Shown here: piece after piece, positions 47,278-55,633 of the stretch | Layout: every line of letters begins with the position of its first letter | Position numbering within the stretch: the stretch's first letter is position 1 | Source of the DNA: Flavobacteriaceae bacterium GF1 | GTDB taxonomy: Bacteria > Bacteroidota > Bacteroidia > Flavobacteriales > Flavobacteriaceae | Direction: 5' to 3' | NCBI GenBank assembly: GCA_009797885.1 | Contig: WNKP01000002.1 | Coordinates: 186,001-250,000 of the forward strand | Length of the DNA: 64,000 nucleotides | Notes under the pieces: generated by a model | The model's input: the letters and a program-made list of their open reading frames with translations, nothing else | What the model was told of the DNA's origin: nothing | Databases searched by the model: none | Made by a program: the position numbers and the translations under genes

Positions 47278-48507
47278 TTAAAATACTCTAGTTCCATTTT
47301 TCCATACCCCATGGGGTTTTAATTGCCCTTGATGGTAGGTAACCTCCTGATAATTGTCCGTGGGAAAAATGATGAAATCGGCTTTTTTTCCTGCTTCCAG
47401 ACTTCCCCTGTCCTTTAAGTTTAAGGCTGCGGCCGCCCTAAACGTAATTCCTGCCAAGACTTCGGCATTGGACAGTTTTTCAAAGGTTCCCAAAATGCAG
47501 GCTTGGGCCAATAAATTGCCCATTGGGGCCGATCCCGGGTTATGATCGCTTGCTATGGCCAGAACCCCTCCCATATCCAGGATTTTCCTTGCTGGGGCAA
47601 ACGAACACCCCAAACCTATTGAGGCACCGGGAAGTGCCATGGCAATGACACTACTGTTCGCCAATAATTTGATTTCCTGCTCGGTACTGGCCTCTAAATG
47701 GTCCGCACTTATGGCCCCAAAGTCAACAGCAACTTGGCTACCACCAGTAGTAAATTGATCGGCGTGGACCACAATATCAAATCCCATCCCTTTTGCCCTA
47801 GAGAAATAGGGTTTTATTTCACTTGGTGAAAATGCACTTTCTTCAATAAAGGCATCAATTCGGTTGGACAATTTTTCCGACTGTAACACGGGAAATAACT
47901 TGTTTGCGATTTCCTCTAAATACAAAGCAGGTGGACCAACCCAATCCCTGGGTTTCATATGCGCAGCAAGGCAGGTAACAACGATATCCTGTACGACCAA
48001 TTCCGAAGCTTTTTTAATGGCCCGTAGCATTTTGAGCTCTTCATTGACCGAAAGGCCGTAACCACTTTTAACTTCAAGAGTGGTGACACCAAGGTGTAAA
48101 TGACTTGTGCAACGTTTCATCATTCCACGTATCAGTGTTTCCTGTGATGCGTCCCTGGTCTTTGTTACGGTATTCCAAATGCCTCCCCCGGCTTTGGCAA
48201 TTTCCAAATAACCCTTTCCCGAGTTGCGCATGGCATAATCATTGGCCCTGGATCCCCCAAAGCAAATATGGGTATGGGCATCGATAAATCCAGGAAGGCA
48301 TACACTTTTATGTTCTATCCGTTCAATGGTTTCGGCTTCGGCTTCCAAATTTTGAAATACACCTATTTTCTGAATTTTTCCTTCCGACACCAAAATGCCT
48401 CCATTGGAAATGGGTTGTAACTGCTCGTCCGTAAGCGAGCCTTCCAGGGATAATCCGGATAGCGGTAGTACCTGTGCAAATGGGCCAATAAGTTTATGTC
48501 CTGACAT
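47278..48507 (-). CDS. hutI: Imidazolonepropionase
   Basis: A 409-residue amidohydrolase that opens imidazolonepropionate to formimidoylglutamate. Seen: metal motif DAHTHICFGGSR, ITFRAAAALNLKDRGSLEAGKKADFIIF, and DHNPGSAPMGNLL with the metal-binding Asp. The ATG at 48505-48507 (MSGHKLIGPFAQ) is chosen; the frame continues to 48552 only inside the end of hutH. One base separates it from the hutH stop. Confidence 0.95.
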   Translation of the reverse strand: MSGHKLIGPFAQVLPLSGLSLEGSLTDEQLQPISNGGILVSEGKIQKIGVFQNLEAEAETIERIEHKSVCLPGFIDAHTHICFGGSRANDYAMRNSGKGYLEIAKAGGGIWNTVTKTRDASQETLIRGMMKRCTSHLHLGVTTLEVKSGYGLSVNEELKMLRAIKKASELVVQDIVVTCLAAHMKPRDWVGPPALYLEEIANKLFPVLQSEKLSNRIDAFIEESAFSPSEIKPYFSRAKGMGFDIVVHADQFTTGGSQVAVDFGAISADHLEASTEQEIKLLANSSVIAMALPGASIGLGCSFAPARKILDMGGVLAIASDHNPGSAPMGNLLAQACILGTFEKLSNAEVLAGITFRAAAALNLKDRGSLEAGKKADFIIFPTDNYQEVTYHQGQLKPHGVWKNGTRVF

Positions 48508-48508
48508 G

Positions 48509-50074
48509 TTAAAACGTTTCAAATACTTCACGATGCAGTGTTTCCCAAACAATAGTGTTCTTCAGCATTACATCGTCTATCAATTTCGGGATTTCCCCGG
48601 ACTGTATCAACACTATTGCGGTTTCAATATCATTGGCAAATACCCGGTCTTTTTCAGCAAAAGGAACTTTCGTCCTCAGAAATTTGTGCACTTCGTCCAA
48701 TAAGATACCTGATTTCAACGGCTTTCTAAATTCAAAGGCCTGCGCTGCCGTCAATAGTTCGATGGCCAGTATTTTTTCAACATTGGTGAGAATCTGCAGG
48801 GCCTTTCTGCCACTTATCGATCCCATACTTACATGGTCCTCTTGCCCCAATGACGTTGGAATACTATCGGCACTTGCGGGAAAACAGAGGCTTTTATTTT
48901 CACTGGCAAGGGCGGCGGCGGTATACTGCAAAATCATATACCCAGAATTGATTCCCGTATCTTTCATTAACAGTTGGGGAACACCTGGACTTCCCTCCAA
49001 AGCCAAATAGATCCTTCTATCCGAAATGCTCCCCAATTCCGAAGCGGCCAATGCGGCATAATCCAACGCCATGGCCAATGGCTGTCCATGAAAATTACCT
49101 CCACTTATGGCCTGATATTGATCCATGATAACTGGATTATCGGTCACTGAATTCAATTCAATTTCAACGAGCTCCTTTACATGCAGCCATGTATTTCTGG
49201 AAGCGCCATGCACCTGGGGAATGCAACGTAGGGAATAAGGATCCTGGACCCGGTCACAATCCACGTGGTCCTCCAGGATTTCCGAACCCTTCAACAATGT
49301 CCGTATTCTTCCGGCCACATGTTGGCTTCCTTGATAAGGGCGTAATTCGTGCAGTTTTTTATCAAAGGGACTTATGGAACCTTGCAATCCTTCCAACATC
49401 ATGGCACCAATAATATCTGCCTGTCTTAGGCAATTGTGGAATTTCTCCAGTACGCTCACGGCATGTGCCAAAATAAATTGGGTGCCGTTTATAAGTGCCA
49501 ATCCTTCCTTGGGACCAAGTTCCAAAGGGCGCAGTCCGGTTTTTTCGAAAAGTAGGGCGGTTGGGATGGTTTCATTTTTATACATCACTTTTCCTAAACC
49601 AAGCAAAGGCAGGAACAGATGCGAAAGTGGAGCTAAATCTCCTGAAGCGCCTACGGAGCCCTGGGAGGGAACTACCGGAATGGCATCATTTTCCATATGC
49701 CAGATCATGCGCTCCAAAGTGGACAATTGGATTCCTGAGTGCCCTTTGGCCAGTGCATGGATCTTAAGGATTAGCATTAATTTGGCCAATTCCTTTTTGA
49801 TGGGCGCCCCCACACCAACGCTATGACTTTGCAAAATGTTGGATTGCAAAATTTTGGTCTCCTCTTTTGAAATGGAAGTGGTACACAACGGACCAAACCC
49901 GGTATTGATTCCGTAAACCGGGGTTCCCAATTCAACCATTGCGGTCACGTTCTGTGCACTTTTTTCAACCCGTTTCCTGGTTTTTGATGACAGCTCCGCC
50001 TTTAGGGCATTACGGGAAAGGGCAAGTGCCTTGGTCGCCGTTAGGTAATGCTCACCGTATAAAAAGGAACTCAT
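48509..50074 (-). CDS. hutH: Histidine ammonia-lyase
   Basis: A 521-residue lyase that removes ammonia from histidine to give urocanate. The self-made MIO cofactor triad Ala-Ser-Gly is in GSVGASGDLAPLSH; other signatures are YGINTGFGPLCTT and FQPLSGGNFHGQP-like ISGGNFHGQPLAMALD. It heads hutHIUG, whose genes are separated by one to four bases. The upstream gap holds repeat operators shared with the divergent LysR gene. Confidence 0.96.
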   Translation of the reverse strand: MSSFLYGEHYLTATKALALSRNALKAELSSKTRKRVEKSAQNVTAMVELGTPVYGINTGFGPLCTTSISKEETKILQSNILQSHSVGVGAPIKKELAKLMLILKIHALAKGHSGIQLSTLERMIWHMENDAIPVVPSQGSVGASGDLAPLSHLFLPLLGLGKVMYKNETIPTALLFEKTGLRPLELGPKEGLALINGTQFILAHAVSVLEKFHNCLRQADIIGAMMLEGLQGSISPFDKKLHELRPYQGSQHVAGRIRTLLKGSEILEDHVDCDRVQDPYSLRCIPQVHGASRNTWLHVKELVEIELNSVTDNPVIMDQYQAISGGNFHGQPLAMALDYAALAASELGSISDRRIYLALEGSPGVPQLLMKDTGINSGYMILQYTAAALASENKSLCFPASADSIPTSLGQEDHVSMGSISGRKALQILTNVEKILAIELLTAAQAFEFRKPLKSGILLDEVHKFLRTKVPFAEKDRVFANDIETAIVLIQSGEIPKLIDDVMLKNTIVWETLHREVFETF

Positions 50075-50100
50075 ATGCTATGATTTACCCACCTAAAATT

Positions 50101-50166
50101 ATTTGATAATTTTGATAATCACCAATACATATTAATTAAGGATATGATAACTGAAAATTATCAAAT
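50101..50166. promoter_or_regulatory. Repeat operators in hutH-LysR divergent region
   Basis: TTTGATAAT occurs twice in tandem (50102-50110 and 50111-50119). The 13-base arm ATTTGATAATTTT (50101-50113) has a perfect inverted copy, AAAATTATCAAAT (50154-50166), which lies just inside the LysR coding start. The three half-sites flank both start codons, the arrangement expected for LysR autoregulation and control of the hut genes. Confidence 0.5.
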
Positions 50167-51055
50167 AGAATTGCGTCACTTGACTTATTTTTTCATGGTC
50201 GCTGAGGAACTGCATTTTAGAAAAGCTGCGGAAAAACTGTTCATTTCCCAGCCGGGATTAAGTACACAGATAAAGCAAATGGAAGAATTGTTGGGGACGG
50301 CCTTGTTTATACGGGATAAAAAGAAGGTAAGGCTTACACCCGCCGGGGAGTTTCTGAAAAAAGAAGCGGGATATCTGTTGAACCATCTTAGGAATGTCAA
50401 AAAACAGGTGAAACTTATTGGGGAAGGCCAATTAGGAGAAATTCGAATAGGGTTTTTGGGCTCTGCCATGCAAAATGTGGTCCCCGGGTTACTACTGAAA
50501 TTGCAACAGCACCATCCCGGTATCCGTACCAGTCTGGACGAACTATCAAATAGGGCCCAGGTCAATGCCATTTTAAAGGACCAATTGGATTTAGGTTTTG
50601 TGCGCTTGGCAAGGGTTCCCAAAGGAATTTGTCTGAAACCGGTATTTACGGATACCTTCTCCCTGGTTTTGCCAAAGGACCACCATTTGGACCATGGCCG
50701 TTTTAAAGGGATGCATCAAGTGGCTGAGGAGGAATTCATTCTTTTTTCCCAGGATTATAGTCCGTTGTACTATGACACCGTAATAGGCATCTGTCAAGAT
50801 GCGGGGTTTGTGCCGAAAGTATCCCATAAATCGGTTCATGCCCAGACCATTTTTACATTGGTTGAAAACAAATTGGGAATAGCCATTGTACCTACCTCAT
50901 TACAACACGGTTTTCAAATGGATGTGAAATTCATTGAATTGGACAAGATTGGACAACGGGCGGTGCTTTCCATGATTTGGAAAGCCGACAATCGCAATCC
51001 GGTGTTGCAGTACGGATTAAAATTGTTGTTGGACAAGTTGAAGTACCGTAATTGA
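50144..51055 (+). CDS. LysR-family transcriptional regulator, probable hut regulator
   Basis: A 303-residue LysR-type regulator: N-terminal winged HTH (ELRHLTYFFMVAEELHFRKAAEKLFISQPGLSTQIKQME) and a C-terminal periplasmic-binding-like effector domain (GEIRIGFLGSAMQ to KFIELDKIG). It is transcribed away from hutH across 69 bases, with tandem and inverted repeats around both starts, so it probably senses histidine or urocanate and controls hutHIUG (inference). Known hut regulators elsewhere are of other families (HutC GntR-type, HutP), so this would be a different solution. Confidence 0.88.
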   Translation: MITENYQIELRHLTYFFMVAEELHFRKAAEKLFISQPGLSTQIKQMEELLGTALFIRDKKKVRLTPAGEFLKKEAGYLLNHLRNVKKQVKLIGEGQLGEIRIGFLGSAMQNVVPGLLLKLQQHHPGIRTSLDELSNRAQVNAILKDQLDLGFVRLARVPKGICLKPVFTDTFSLVLPKDHHLDHGRFKGMHQVAEEEFILFSQDYSPLYYDTVIGICQDAGFVPKVSHKSVHAQTIFTLVENKLGIAIVPTSLQHGFQMDVKFIELDKIGQRAVLSMIWKADNRNPVLQYGLKLLLDKLKYRN

Positions 51056-51060
51056 AAGCC

Positions 51061-51068
51061 TAAATTTG
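51061..51068 (+). promoter_or_regulatory. -7 promoter element for nitroreductase gene
   Basis: TAAATTTG matches TAnnTTTG and leaves a 15-base gap to the ATG at 51084. It lies right after the LysR stop codon. Confidence 0.45.
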
Positions 51069-51083
51069 TGAAAAACAAAGGCT

Positions 51084-51638
51084 ATGATTTTTGAACTTAT
51101 CAAAAAAAGACGTTCCGTCTTTCCAGTACAATACAATGACAAACCCGTGCAAAGGGAAACCATAGAACAATTATTGGAGGCCGCCAATTGGGCACCCAAC
51201 CATAAAAGGACCGAACCATGGCGTTTTAAGGTGTTGATGGGGGAGTCCAAGGCAAAATTGGGGGATTTTTTGTCCTCAAAGTATCAAGAGGTGGATTCCA
51301 GACCAAAGCAAATTAAGATTCGGAAACTGCAGGAGAACCCGAGAAAATCAGGAGCGGTCATTGTTATTTGTATGCAACGTGATCCCAAGGAAAGTTTACC
51401 GGAATGGGAGGAATTGGCCGCTACGGCCATGGCGGTCCAGAACATGTGGTTGTGTTGTACCGAATTAAACTTGGGCTGTTATTGGAGCTCTCCGGGACTC
51501 ATTAAGTATATGGATGAATTTATGGAACTGAATCAAGGTGAAAAGTGTTTGGGTCTGTTCTATTTGGGCTATTATGACGAAGAACCGGCAGTAGGCGAAA
51601 GGGAACCCGTTTCCAATAAAATACAGTGGTTGGACTAG
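51084..51638 (+). CDS. Nitroreductase-family FMN oxidoreductase
   Basis: A 184-residue nitroreductase of the short (YdjA/TdsD-like) type: FELIKKRRSVFPVQYNDKPV, EAANWAPNHKRTEPWRFKVL with FMN-phosphate contacts, and the late AVQNMWLCCTELNLGCYWSSP. These enzymes form FMN dimers and reduce nitro or enone compounds with NAD(P)H; the natural substrate is not known. Convergent with the DUF456 gene, 12 bases apart. Confidence 0.88.
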   Translation: MIFELIKKRRSVFPVQYNDKPVQRETIEQLLEAANWAPNHKRTEPWRFKVLMGESKAKLGDFLSSKYQEVDSRPKQIKIRKLQENPRKSGAVIVICMQRDPKESLPEWEELAATAMAVQNMWLCCTELNLGCYWSSPGLIKYMDEFMELNQGEKCLGLFYLGYYDEEPAVGEREPVSNKIQWLD

Positions 51639-51650
51639 CGCTAACAGGCC

Positions 51651-52163
51651 CTAGGAAAATGTAAAGATTTCCGGGATGTATTCAATGGATTTCCATACAA
51701 ATAGGCCCGCATAGACTATTGCGATCAAAAACTTTAAAAAGGTACCGGTCAGAAAACCGATAAAAGATCCAAAGGCAGCTTTAAGGGCTTTATCCTTTTC
51801 GGACTTATTGGCCAGTTCACCGACCAAAGCGCCAACAAAAGGCCAAACAATAATGCCCAAAGGCCCCAGGATAGGAAAGAAAATAGCCACCAATAACCCG
51901 ATGATGCTACCCCACATGCCCCACTTGGTGCCCCCAAATTTTTTGGTGCCGGCCGCTGGAATGATATAATCCATAACCGTGACCACCAAAGCTATGGCCA
52001 GTGTAATGCCCAAGAACCACCAATTATCCGGAACAGCTTTGGTCAAGTGAAGGAGCAGGAGCCCGATCCAACTCACGGGAGGTCCGGGCAGGACGGGCAG
52101 GAAACTGCCCAAAATCCCTACTAACATTAAAAGAAAACCTATAAATAGTAATGCAATGTCCAT
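51651..52163 (-). CDS. DUF456 membrane protein
   Basis: A 170-residue polytopic membrane protein with the DUF456 hallmarks: LLFIGFLLMLVGILGSFLPVLPGPPVSWIGLLLL, a central WGSIIGLLVAIFFPILGPLGIIVWPFVGALVGEL and a GTFLKFLIAIVYAGLF end, rich in small residues and glycine zippers. Function unknown. It is divergent from the blaI-like gene over 131 AT-rich bases. Confidence 0.85.
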   Translation of the reverse strand: MDIALLFIGFLLMLVGILGSFLPVLPGPPVSWIGLLLLHLTKAVPDNWWFLGITLAIALVVTVMDYIIPAAGTKKFGGTKWGMWGSIIGLLVAIFFPILGPLGIIVWPFVGALVGELANKSEKDKALKAAFGSFIGFLTGTFLKFLIAIVYAGLFVWKSIEYIPEIFTFS

Positions 52164-52226
52164 ATAAATTTCTTTGAAGATTAGACTAAATTATAAAGAG
52201 ATTGTTACAATGCACATTAATTTTTT

Positions 52227-52260
52227 AACTAAAAGATTAGTTTAAACTAATCTTTTAGTT
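52227..52260. promoter_or_regulatory. 34-bp perfect palindrome, probable BlaI-type operator
   Basis: The half-site AACTAAAAGATTAGTTT is followed immediately by its exact complement, giving a palindrome without a spacer. It ends where the -7 box of the downstream gene begins, so a bound repressor would block RNA polymerase. Confidence 0.7.
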
Positions 52261-52267
52261 ATATTTG
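52260..52267 (+). promoter_or_regulatory. -7 promoter element of blaI-like operon
   Basis: TATATTTG matches TAnnTTTG, 27 bases before the ATG at 52295, set between two operator palindromes. Confidence 0.55.
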
Positions 52268-52276
52268 AACTTTGTT

Positions 52277-52292
52277 AACTAAAAACTTAGTT
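52277..52292. promoter_or_regulatory. Second operator dyad next to blaI start
   Basis: AACTAA and TTAGTT (four-base spacer) repeat the outer arms of the 34-bp palindrome. The dyad lies between the predicted transcription start and the start codon, consistent with a second repressor site. Confidence 0.6.
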
Positions 52293-52294
52293 GA

Positions 52295-52657
52295 ATGCGA
52301 CAGCTTACCAAAGCGGAAGAGGAGGTGATGCAATTACTTTGGCAACTAAAAAAAGCCAATGTTACTTCTTTGCTGGAAGAATTGCCAGAACCCAAGCCGG
52401 CTTATAATACAGTTTCCACCATTGTGCGAATTTTGGAGGACAAGGGTTTTGTGGATCATGAAAAAGTAGGGAAGGGACATGTGTATTTTCCATTGCTCAA
52501 GAAATCTGATTATAGTAACGAATCGATCAACAAGTTGGTGAACGGCTATTTTCAAGGGTCGTTCCAAAGTATGGTATCTTTTTTCATGAAGAAAAATGAC
52601 ATTAGCATATCGGAGTTGGAGGAAATATTGAATAAAATAAAGAAGGAAGAAGAATAG
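52295..52657 (+). CDS. BlaI/MecI/CopY-family repressor
   Basis: A 120-residue penicillinase-repressor family protein: winged helix (LTKAEEEVMQLLWQLKKANVTSLLEELPEPKPAYNTVSTIVRILEDKGFVDHEKVGKGHVYFPLL) and a C-terminal dimerisation helix with the site where the sensor protease usually cuts. It very probably represses itself and the following genes through the two upstream palindromes. The BlaR1-like sensor follows 30 bases later; no beta-lactamase gene is nearby. Confidence 0.92.
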   Translation: MRQLTKAEEEVMQLLWQLKKANVTSLLEELPEPKPAYNTVSTIVRILEDKGFVDHEKVGKGHVYFPLLKKSDYSNESINKLVNGYFQGSFQSMVSFFMKKNDISISELEEILNKIKKEEE

Positions 52658-52687
52658 GTTTTGACCTAACACCTAAAAGAGGAAATC

Positions 52688-53944
52688 ATGTTACAATATC
52701 TAATGGAAACCCTGGCTTTTCAATTGATTTTTTTAGCGGTCTTTGATTTGTTTTTAAAAAAGGAAACCTTTTTTCAATTGAACCGAGCCTATTTGCTGAT
52801 TGCCTTTATCCTGTCTTTGGTCTTGCCCTTGATTAAAATTGAAGCTTTGAAAACTGTGCTATCCCAGGAAGCGATTTTTTACCCGGACTTTTTATGGGAG
52901 ATCAACGGTTCTCCAATGATGAAGAGCAAAACGACTGAAAGCTCTTTTTGGGAGTTGCTCGACATCCACGAATGGGTTTTTCTTTTTGGGGCAGCTACAC
53001 TGACCATCTACTTTGGCGCTAAGTTATATCGAATACAAAGCATGCGAAACAAAGGAACCGTTCGCTATTATTCCAATTTCACCAAAGTGGTGGTCAAACA
53101 AAGCAAGACAGCTTTTTCATTTTTTAAACTGGTGTTTTTGGGAGACGGTATTGCCAAGGAAAAAGAACCACAGATTCTGGCTCATGAATTGGTCCATGTT
53201 AAGCAGTGGCATTCGCTGGATTTGCTGTTTTTTGAACTGATGCGAATTCCATTTTGGTTCAATCCCCTGGTGTATTTCTATCAATATCGAATTGCGGAAT
53301 TGCACGAGTACATCGCCGATGCCCAAGTGACCAAGAGTAATAAAAAGGCACATTATGAGCTATTGCTGTCCGAAGTTTTTCAAACGCAAAACCTCAGTTT
53401 TGTCAATCAATTTTTTAAAACATCACTCACTAAAAAACGAATTGTCATGTTAAATAAACAGAAATCCAAAATCATATTTCGGACTAAATATGCCCTACTA
53501 TTGCCCTTGGTGTTTGGAATTTTACTCTATACATCTTGCGAAATACAGAACAAATCCGAAGGGGAATTGATTACTTCACAGGTAAAAACACCCTCTAGAA
53601 TTCCCTTTGGAACCTTCGATAACGTTCCTGTTTTTCCAGGTTGTGAAAACAGTTCGGATAGGAAAACCTGTTTTTTGGAAATGATCAATGAACATATCCG
53701 TAAAAACTTCAATTACCCTAAAGAAGCTCAAGAGCAAGGTATTGAAGGACGCGTCGCGGTGATATTCACCATAGATACAAACGGCAATATCAATGACATT
53801 GAACAAAGGGGGCCAAGCCCTATTTTGGAAGCAGAGGTGAAACGGATAATTCAACGACTGCCTAAAATGAAACCGGGAACCCTTAACGGTGAGGCAGTCA
53901 ATGTCGCTTTTTCAACACCAGTGGTATTCAAATTGAATGGGTAA
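52688..53944 (+). CDS. BlaR1-like M56 metallopeptidase with TonB C-terminal domain
   Basis: A 418-residue membrane protein. Three or four membrane helices with a cytoplasmic M56 zinc protease (His166-Glu-Leu-Val-His170 in ILAHELVHVKQWHS, plus AELHEYIADAQV), another helix (YALLLPLVFGILLYTSC), then a periplasmic TonB-like C-terminal domain (YPKEAQEQGIEGRVAVIFTIDTNGNI to VNVAFSTPVVFKL) where BlaR1 would have its penicillin sensor. The protease would cleave the BlaI-like repressor; the signal is therefore something other than beta-lactam, maybe envelope or TonB state (inference). Confidence 0.88.
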   Translation: MLQYLMETLAFQLIFLAVFDLFLKKETFFQLNRAYLLIAFILSLVLPLIKIEALKTVLSQEAIFYPDFLWEINGSPMMKSKTTESSFWELLDIHEWVFLFGAATLTIYFGAKLYRIQSMRNKGTVRYYSNFTKVVVKQSKTAFSFFKLVFLGDGIAKEKEPQILAHELVHVKQWHSLDLLFFELMRIPFWFNPLVYFYQYRIAELHEYIADAQVTKSNKKAHYELLLSEVFQTQNLSFVNQFFKTSLTKKRIVMLNKQKSKIIFRTKYALLLPLVFGILLYTSCEIQNKSEGELITSQVKTPSRIPFGTFDNVPVFPGCENSSDRKTCFLEMINEHIRKNFNYPKEAQEQGIEGRVAVIFTIDTNGNINDIEQRGPSPILEAEVKRIIQRLPKMKPGTLNGEAVNVAFSTPVVFKLNG

Positions 53945-53963
53945 CGATTACGCGAAGCATACA

Positions 53964-55112
53964 ATGGTATTAAAGAAGCTATTGTTATTGGTATGGCTGT
54001 GTCCAACAACCATGGTGAAAACCCAGGCCCAATCAATGGTATCCACTGCGGATAGTCTTTATCTATCCGGGAATTATATTGCTGCTATAAATGCCTATGC
54101 CAAAATTGGTGATACGAATTCCAGTTTGCAAATAGCCAGATCTTACAATACCATTGGAAACTATGAAAAGGCCGTACTACAATACAGGGCACTACTGGAA
54201 AACAATCCCGATAAATCCATCGCTCGGTTTGAATTGGGAAAATTACTACTAAAGACAAAGAAATATAGTGAAGCCCTTAGCTGCTTCAAGTTGTTGGTGG
54301 AAAGGAAAACGACAAATCCTGAATACCATTACTTTTTTGGGAGGACACTACAACAGATGGGGAAAATAGCGCAGGGATTGCAGTCTTTCAAAAAAGCAGT
54401 TGACAAAGATAGCACCCACCTCAGAAGCTTGTTTGCCCTAGGGAAATATTATGTTGGGGAACAGCAAAAGGATTCTGCCCTCCACTATATTGATAAGGGG
54501 CTCCGTTTTTATGGTGATGACATTGCCATGATCAATTTAAAGGCCTTGGCATTTTTTAACGATGGCCAATATGGCAAAGCCATTCCTTTTTTTGAACGGC
54601 TTTTGGAACTGGGGGAAAAGAAAGGGTTTATTTATCAAAAATTGGGGTTCAGCTATTTTGGGGATTGGCAGTTCGATAAAGCGAAGGAGCAATATTACAA
54701 ACTCATGAAAATCCATGATCAAGAGATCAATGCATCTAAGGGTTTGGGTGAAGTATTCATGAAGGAGGAGAATTTGGACAGTGCGGAACATTACATTCGT
54801 AAATCCATTGAGATGCGAAAAGTGGACTTTTCCATGGATTATGCCAATTTGGGCCGTATAGCCCGGTTACGTGGCCATACACAAAAAGCGATGAACTACT
54901 ACCGAAAGGCCTCGGAAGAAAATACTGGAAATCCTTTGTTTTACTACCAGTTTTGTACACTGGCGGATGAGTATCACAAAGATCCCAAAGTTAGGTTGAA
55001 CTACTACCAAAAGTATGTACTGGATTATGGGGGTACTATGCCATTTATTCAGGAAAGGGTCGTTAAACGCATAACCGAACTCAAGGAGGAAATCCATTTT
55101 TCCAAGGATTGA
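53964..55112 (+). CDS. Exported tetratricopeptide-repeat protein
   Basis: A 382-residue protein (ATG 53964 chosen; signal peptide MVLKKLLLLVWLCPTTMVKTQAQS) with TPR units throughout, for example ADSLYLSGNYIAAINAYAKIGD, YNTIGNYEKAVLQYRALLENNP, YSEALSCFKLLVERK, LDSAEHYIRKSIEMR and GHTQKAMNYYRKASEEN. The frame extends upstream to 53937 but that overlaps the sensor gene. It is 19 bases after the M56 gene and probably the third gene of the BlaI-controlled operon, perhaps a periplasmic partner of its TonB-like domain. Confidence 0.82.
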   Translation: MVLKKLLLLVWLCPTTMVKTQAQSMVSTADSLYLSGNYIAAINAYAKIGDTNSSLQIARSYNTIGNYEKAVLQYRALLENNPDKSIARFELGKLLLKTKKYSEALSCFKLLVERKTTNPEYHYFFGRTLQQMGKIAQGLQSFKKAVDKDSTHLRSLFALGKYYVGEQQKDSALHYIDKGLRFYGDDIAMINLKALAFFNDGQYGKAIPFFERLLELGEKKGFIYQKLGFSYFGDWQFDKAKEQYYKLMKIHDQEINASKGLGEVFMKEENLDSAEHYIRKSIEMRKVDFSMDYANLGRIARLRGHTQKAMNYYRKASEENTGNPLFYYQFCTLADEYHKDPKVRLNYYQKYVLDYGGTMPFIQERVVKRITELKEEIHFSKD

Positions 55113-55155
55113 ATTCTCCAAAATATCGTAATTTCAGCCAAATTCTTGGGGCTTT

Positions 55156-55632
55156 ATGCAACGATGCTGGTTCTTGTCAATCCTACTCATTTTGACTTCC
55201 TGTGCCTATTTTTCAACCAAAGAGGAACAGACCAAAAGAGCGGTCAATGCAGAACTTATGGCCATTGATTGGAACGATGTGGACCAATTTCCGCTTTTTG
55301 GGGAATGCGATGAAATGGCACAAAAAGCAGAACAGCGCAATTGCTTTGAACGCCAGATGCTCAAACGGTTTGTGGAGGCTTTTAGCGATACCGTTTATGA
55401 AGTGGACCAGGAGATCAAGGATACCTTATTTGTGGATTTTGAGGTGGATGAGGATGGTTTTATCAATATTATAGAAATCGAGGATAATAATAGGATAGAG
55501 GAAGTTGTGCCCGGATTTAGGGATGAGATACGGACACGATTCAAGGATTTAACGGTTATTCCAGCACATAAAAGGGGGATAAACGTGAAAATTAAATTTA
55601 GGCTTCCCATTGTTTTAGATACTGAAAAATAA
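55156..55632 (+). CDS. Lipoprotein resembling TonB-like C-terminal domain
   Basis: A 158-residue lipoprotein (signal MQRCWFLSILLILTSC). The mature part has FPLFGECDE...CFERQMLKRFVEAF, echoing FPGCENSSDRKTCFLEMINEHI in the M56-TonB protein upstream, and a TonB-C-like second half (TLFVDFEVDEDGFINIIEIED to VKIKFRLPIVL). So it is likely a TonB-C-fold lipoprotein of unknown partner. ruvC starts one base after its stop codon. Confidence 0.6.
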   Translation: MQRCWFLSILLILTSCAYFSTKEEQTKRAVNAELMAIDWNDVDQFPLFGECDEMAQKAEQRNCFERQMLKRFVEAFSDTVYEVDQEIKDTLFVDFEVDEDGFINIIEIEDNNRIEEVVPGFRDEIRTRFKDLTVIPAHKRGINVKIKFRLPIVLDTEK

Positions 55633-55633
55633 G

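Noticed and set aside
52295-53944. Beta-lactam resistance island
   Set aside because: BlaI- and BlaR1-like genes are present, but the sensor has a TonB-like domain in place of a penicillin-binding domain and no beta-lactamase gene is near.
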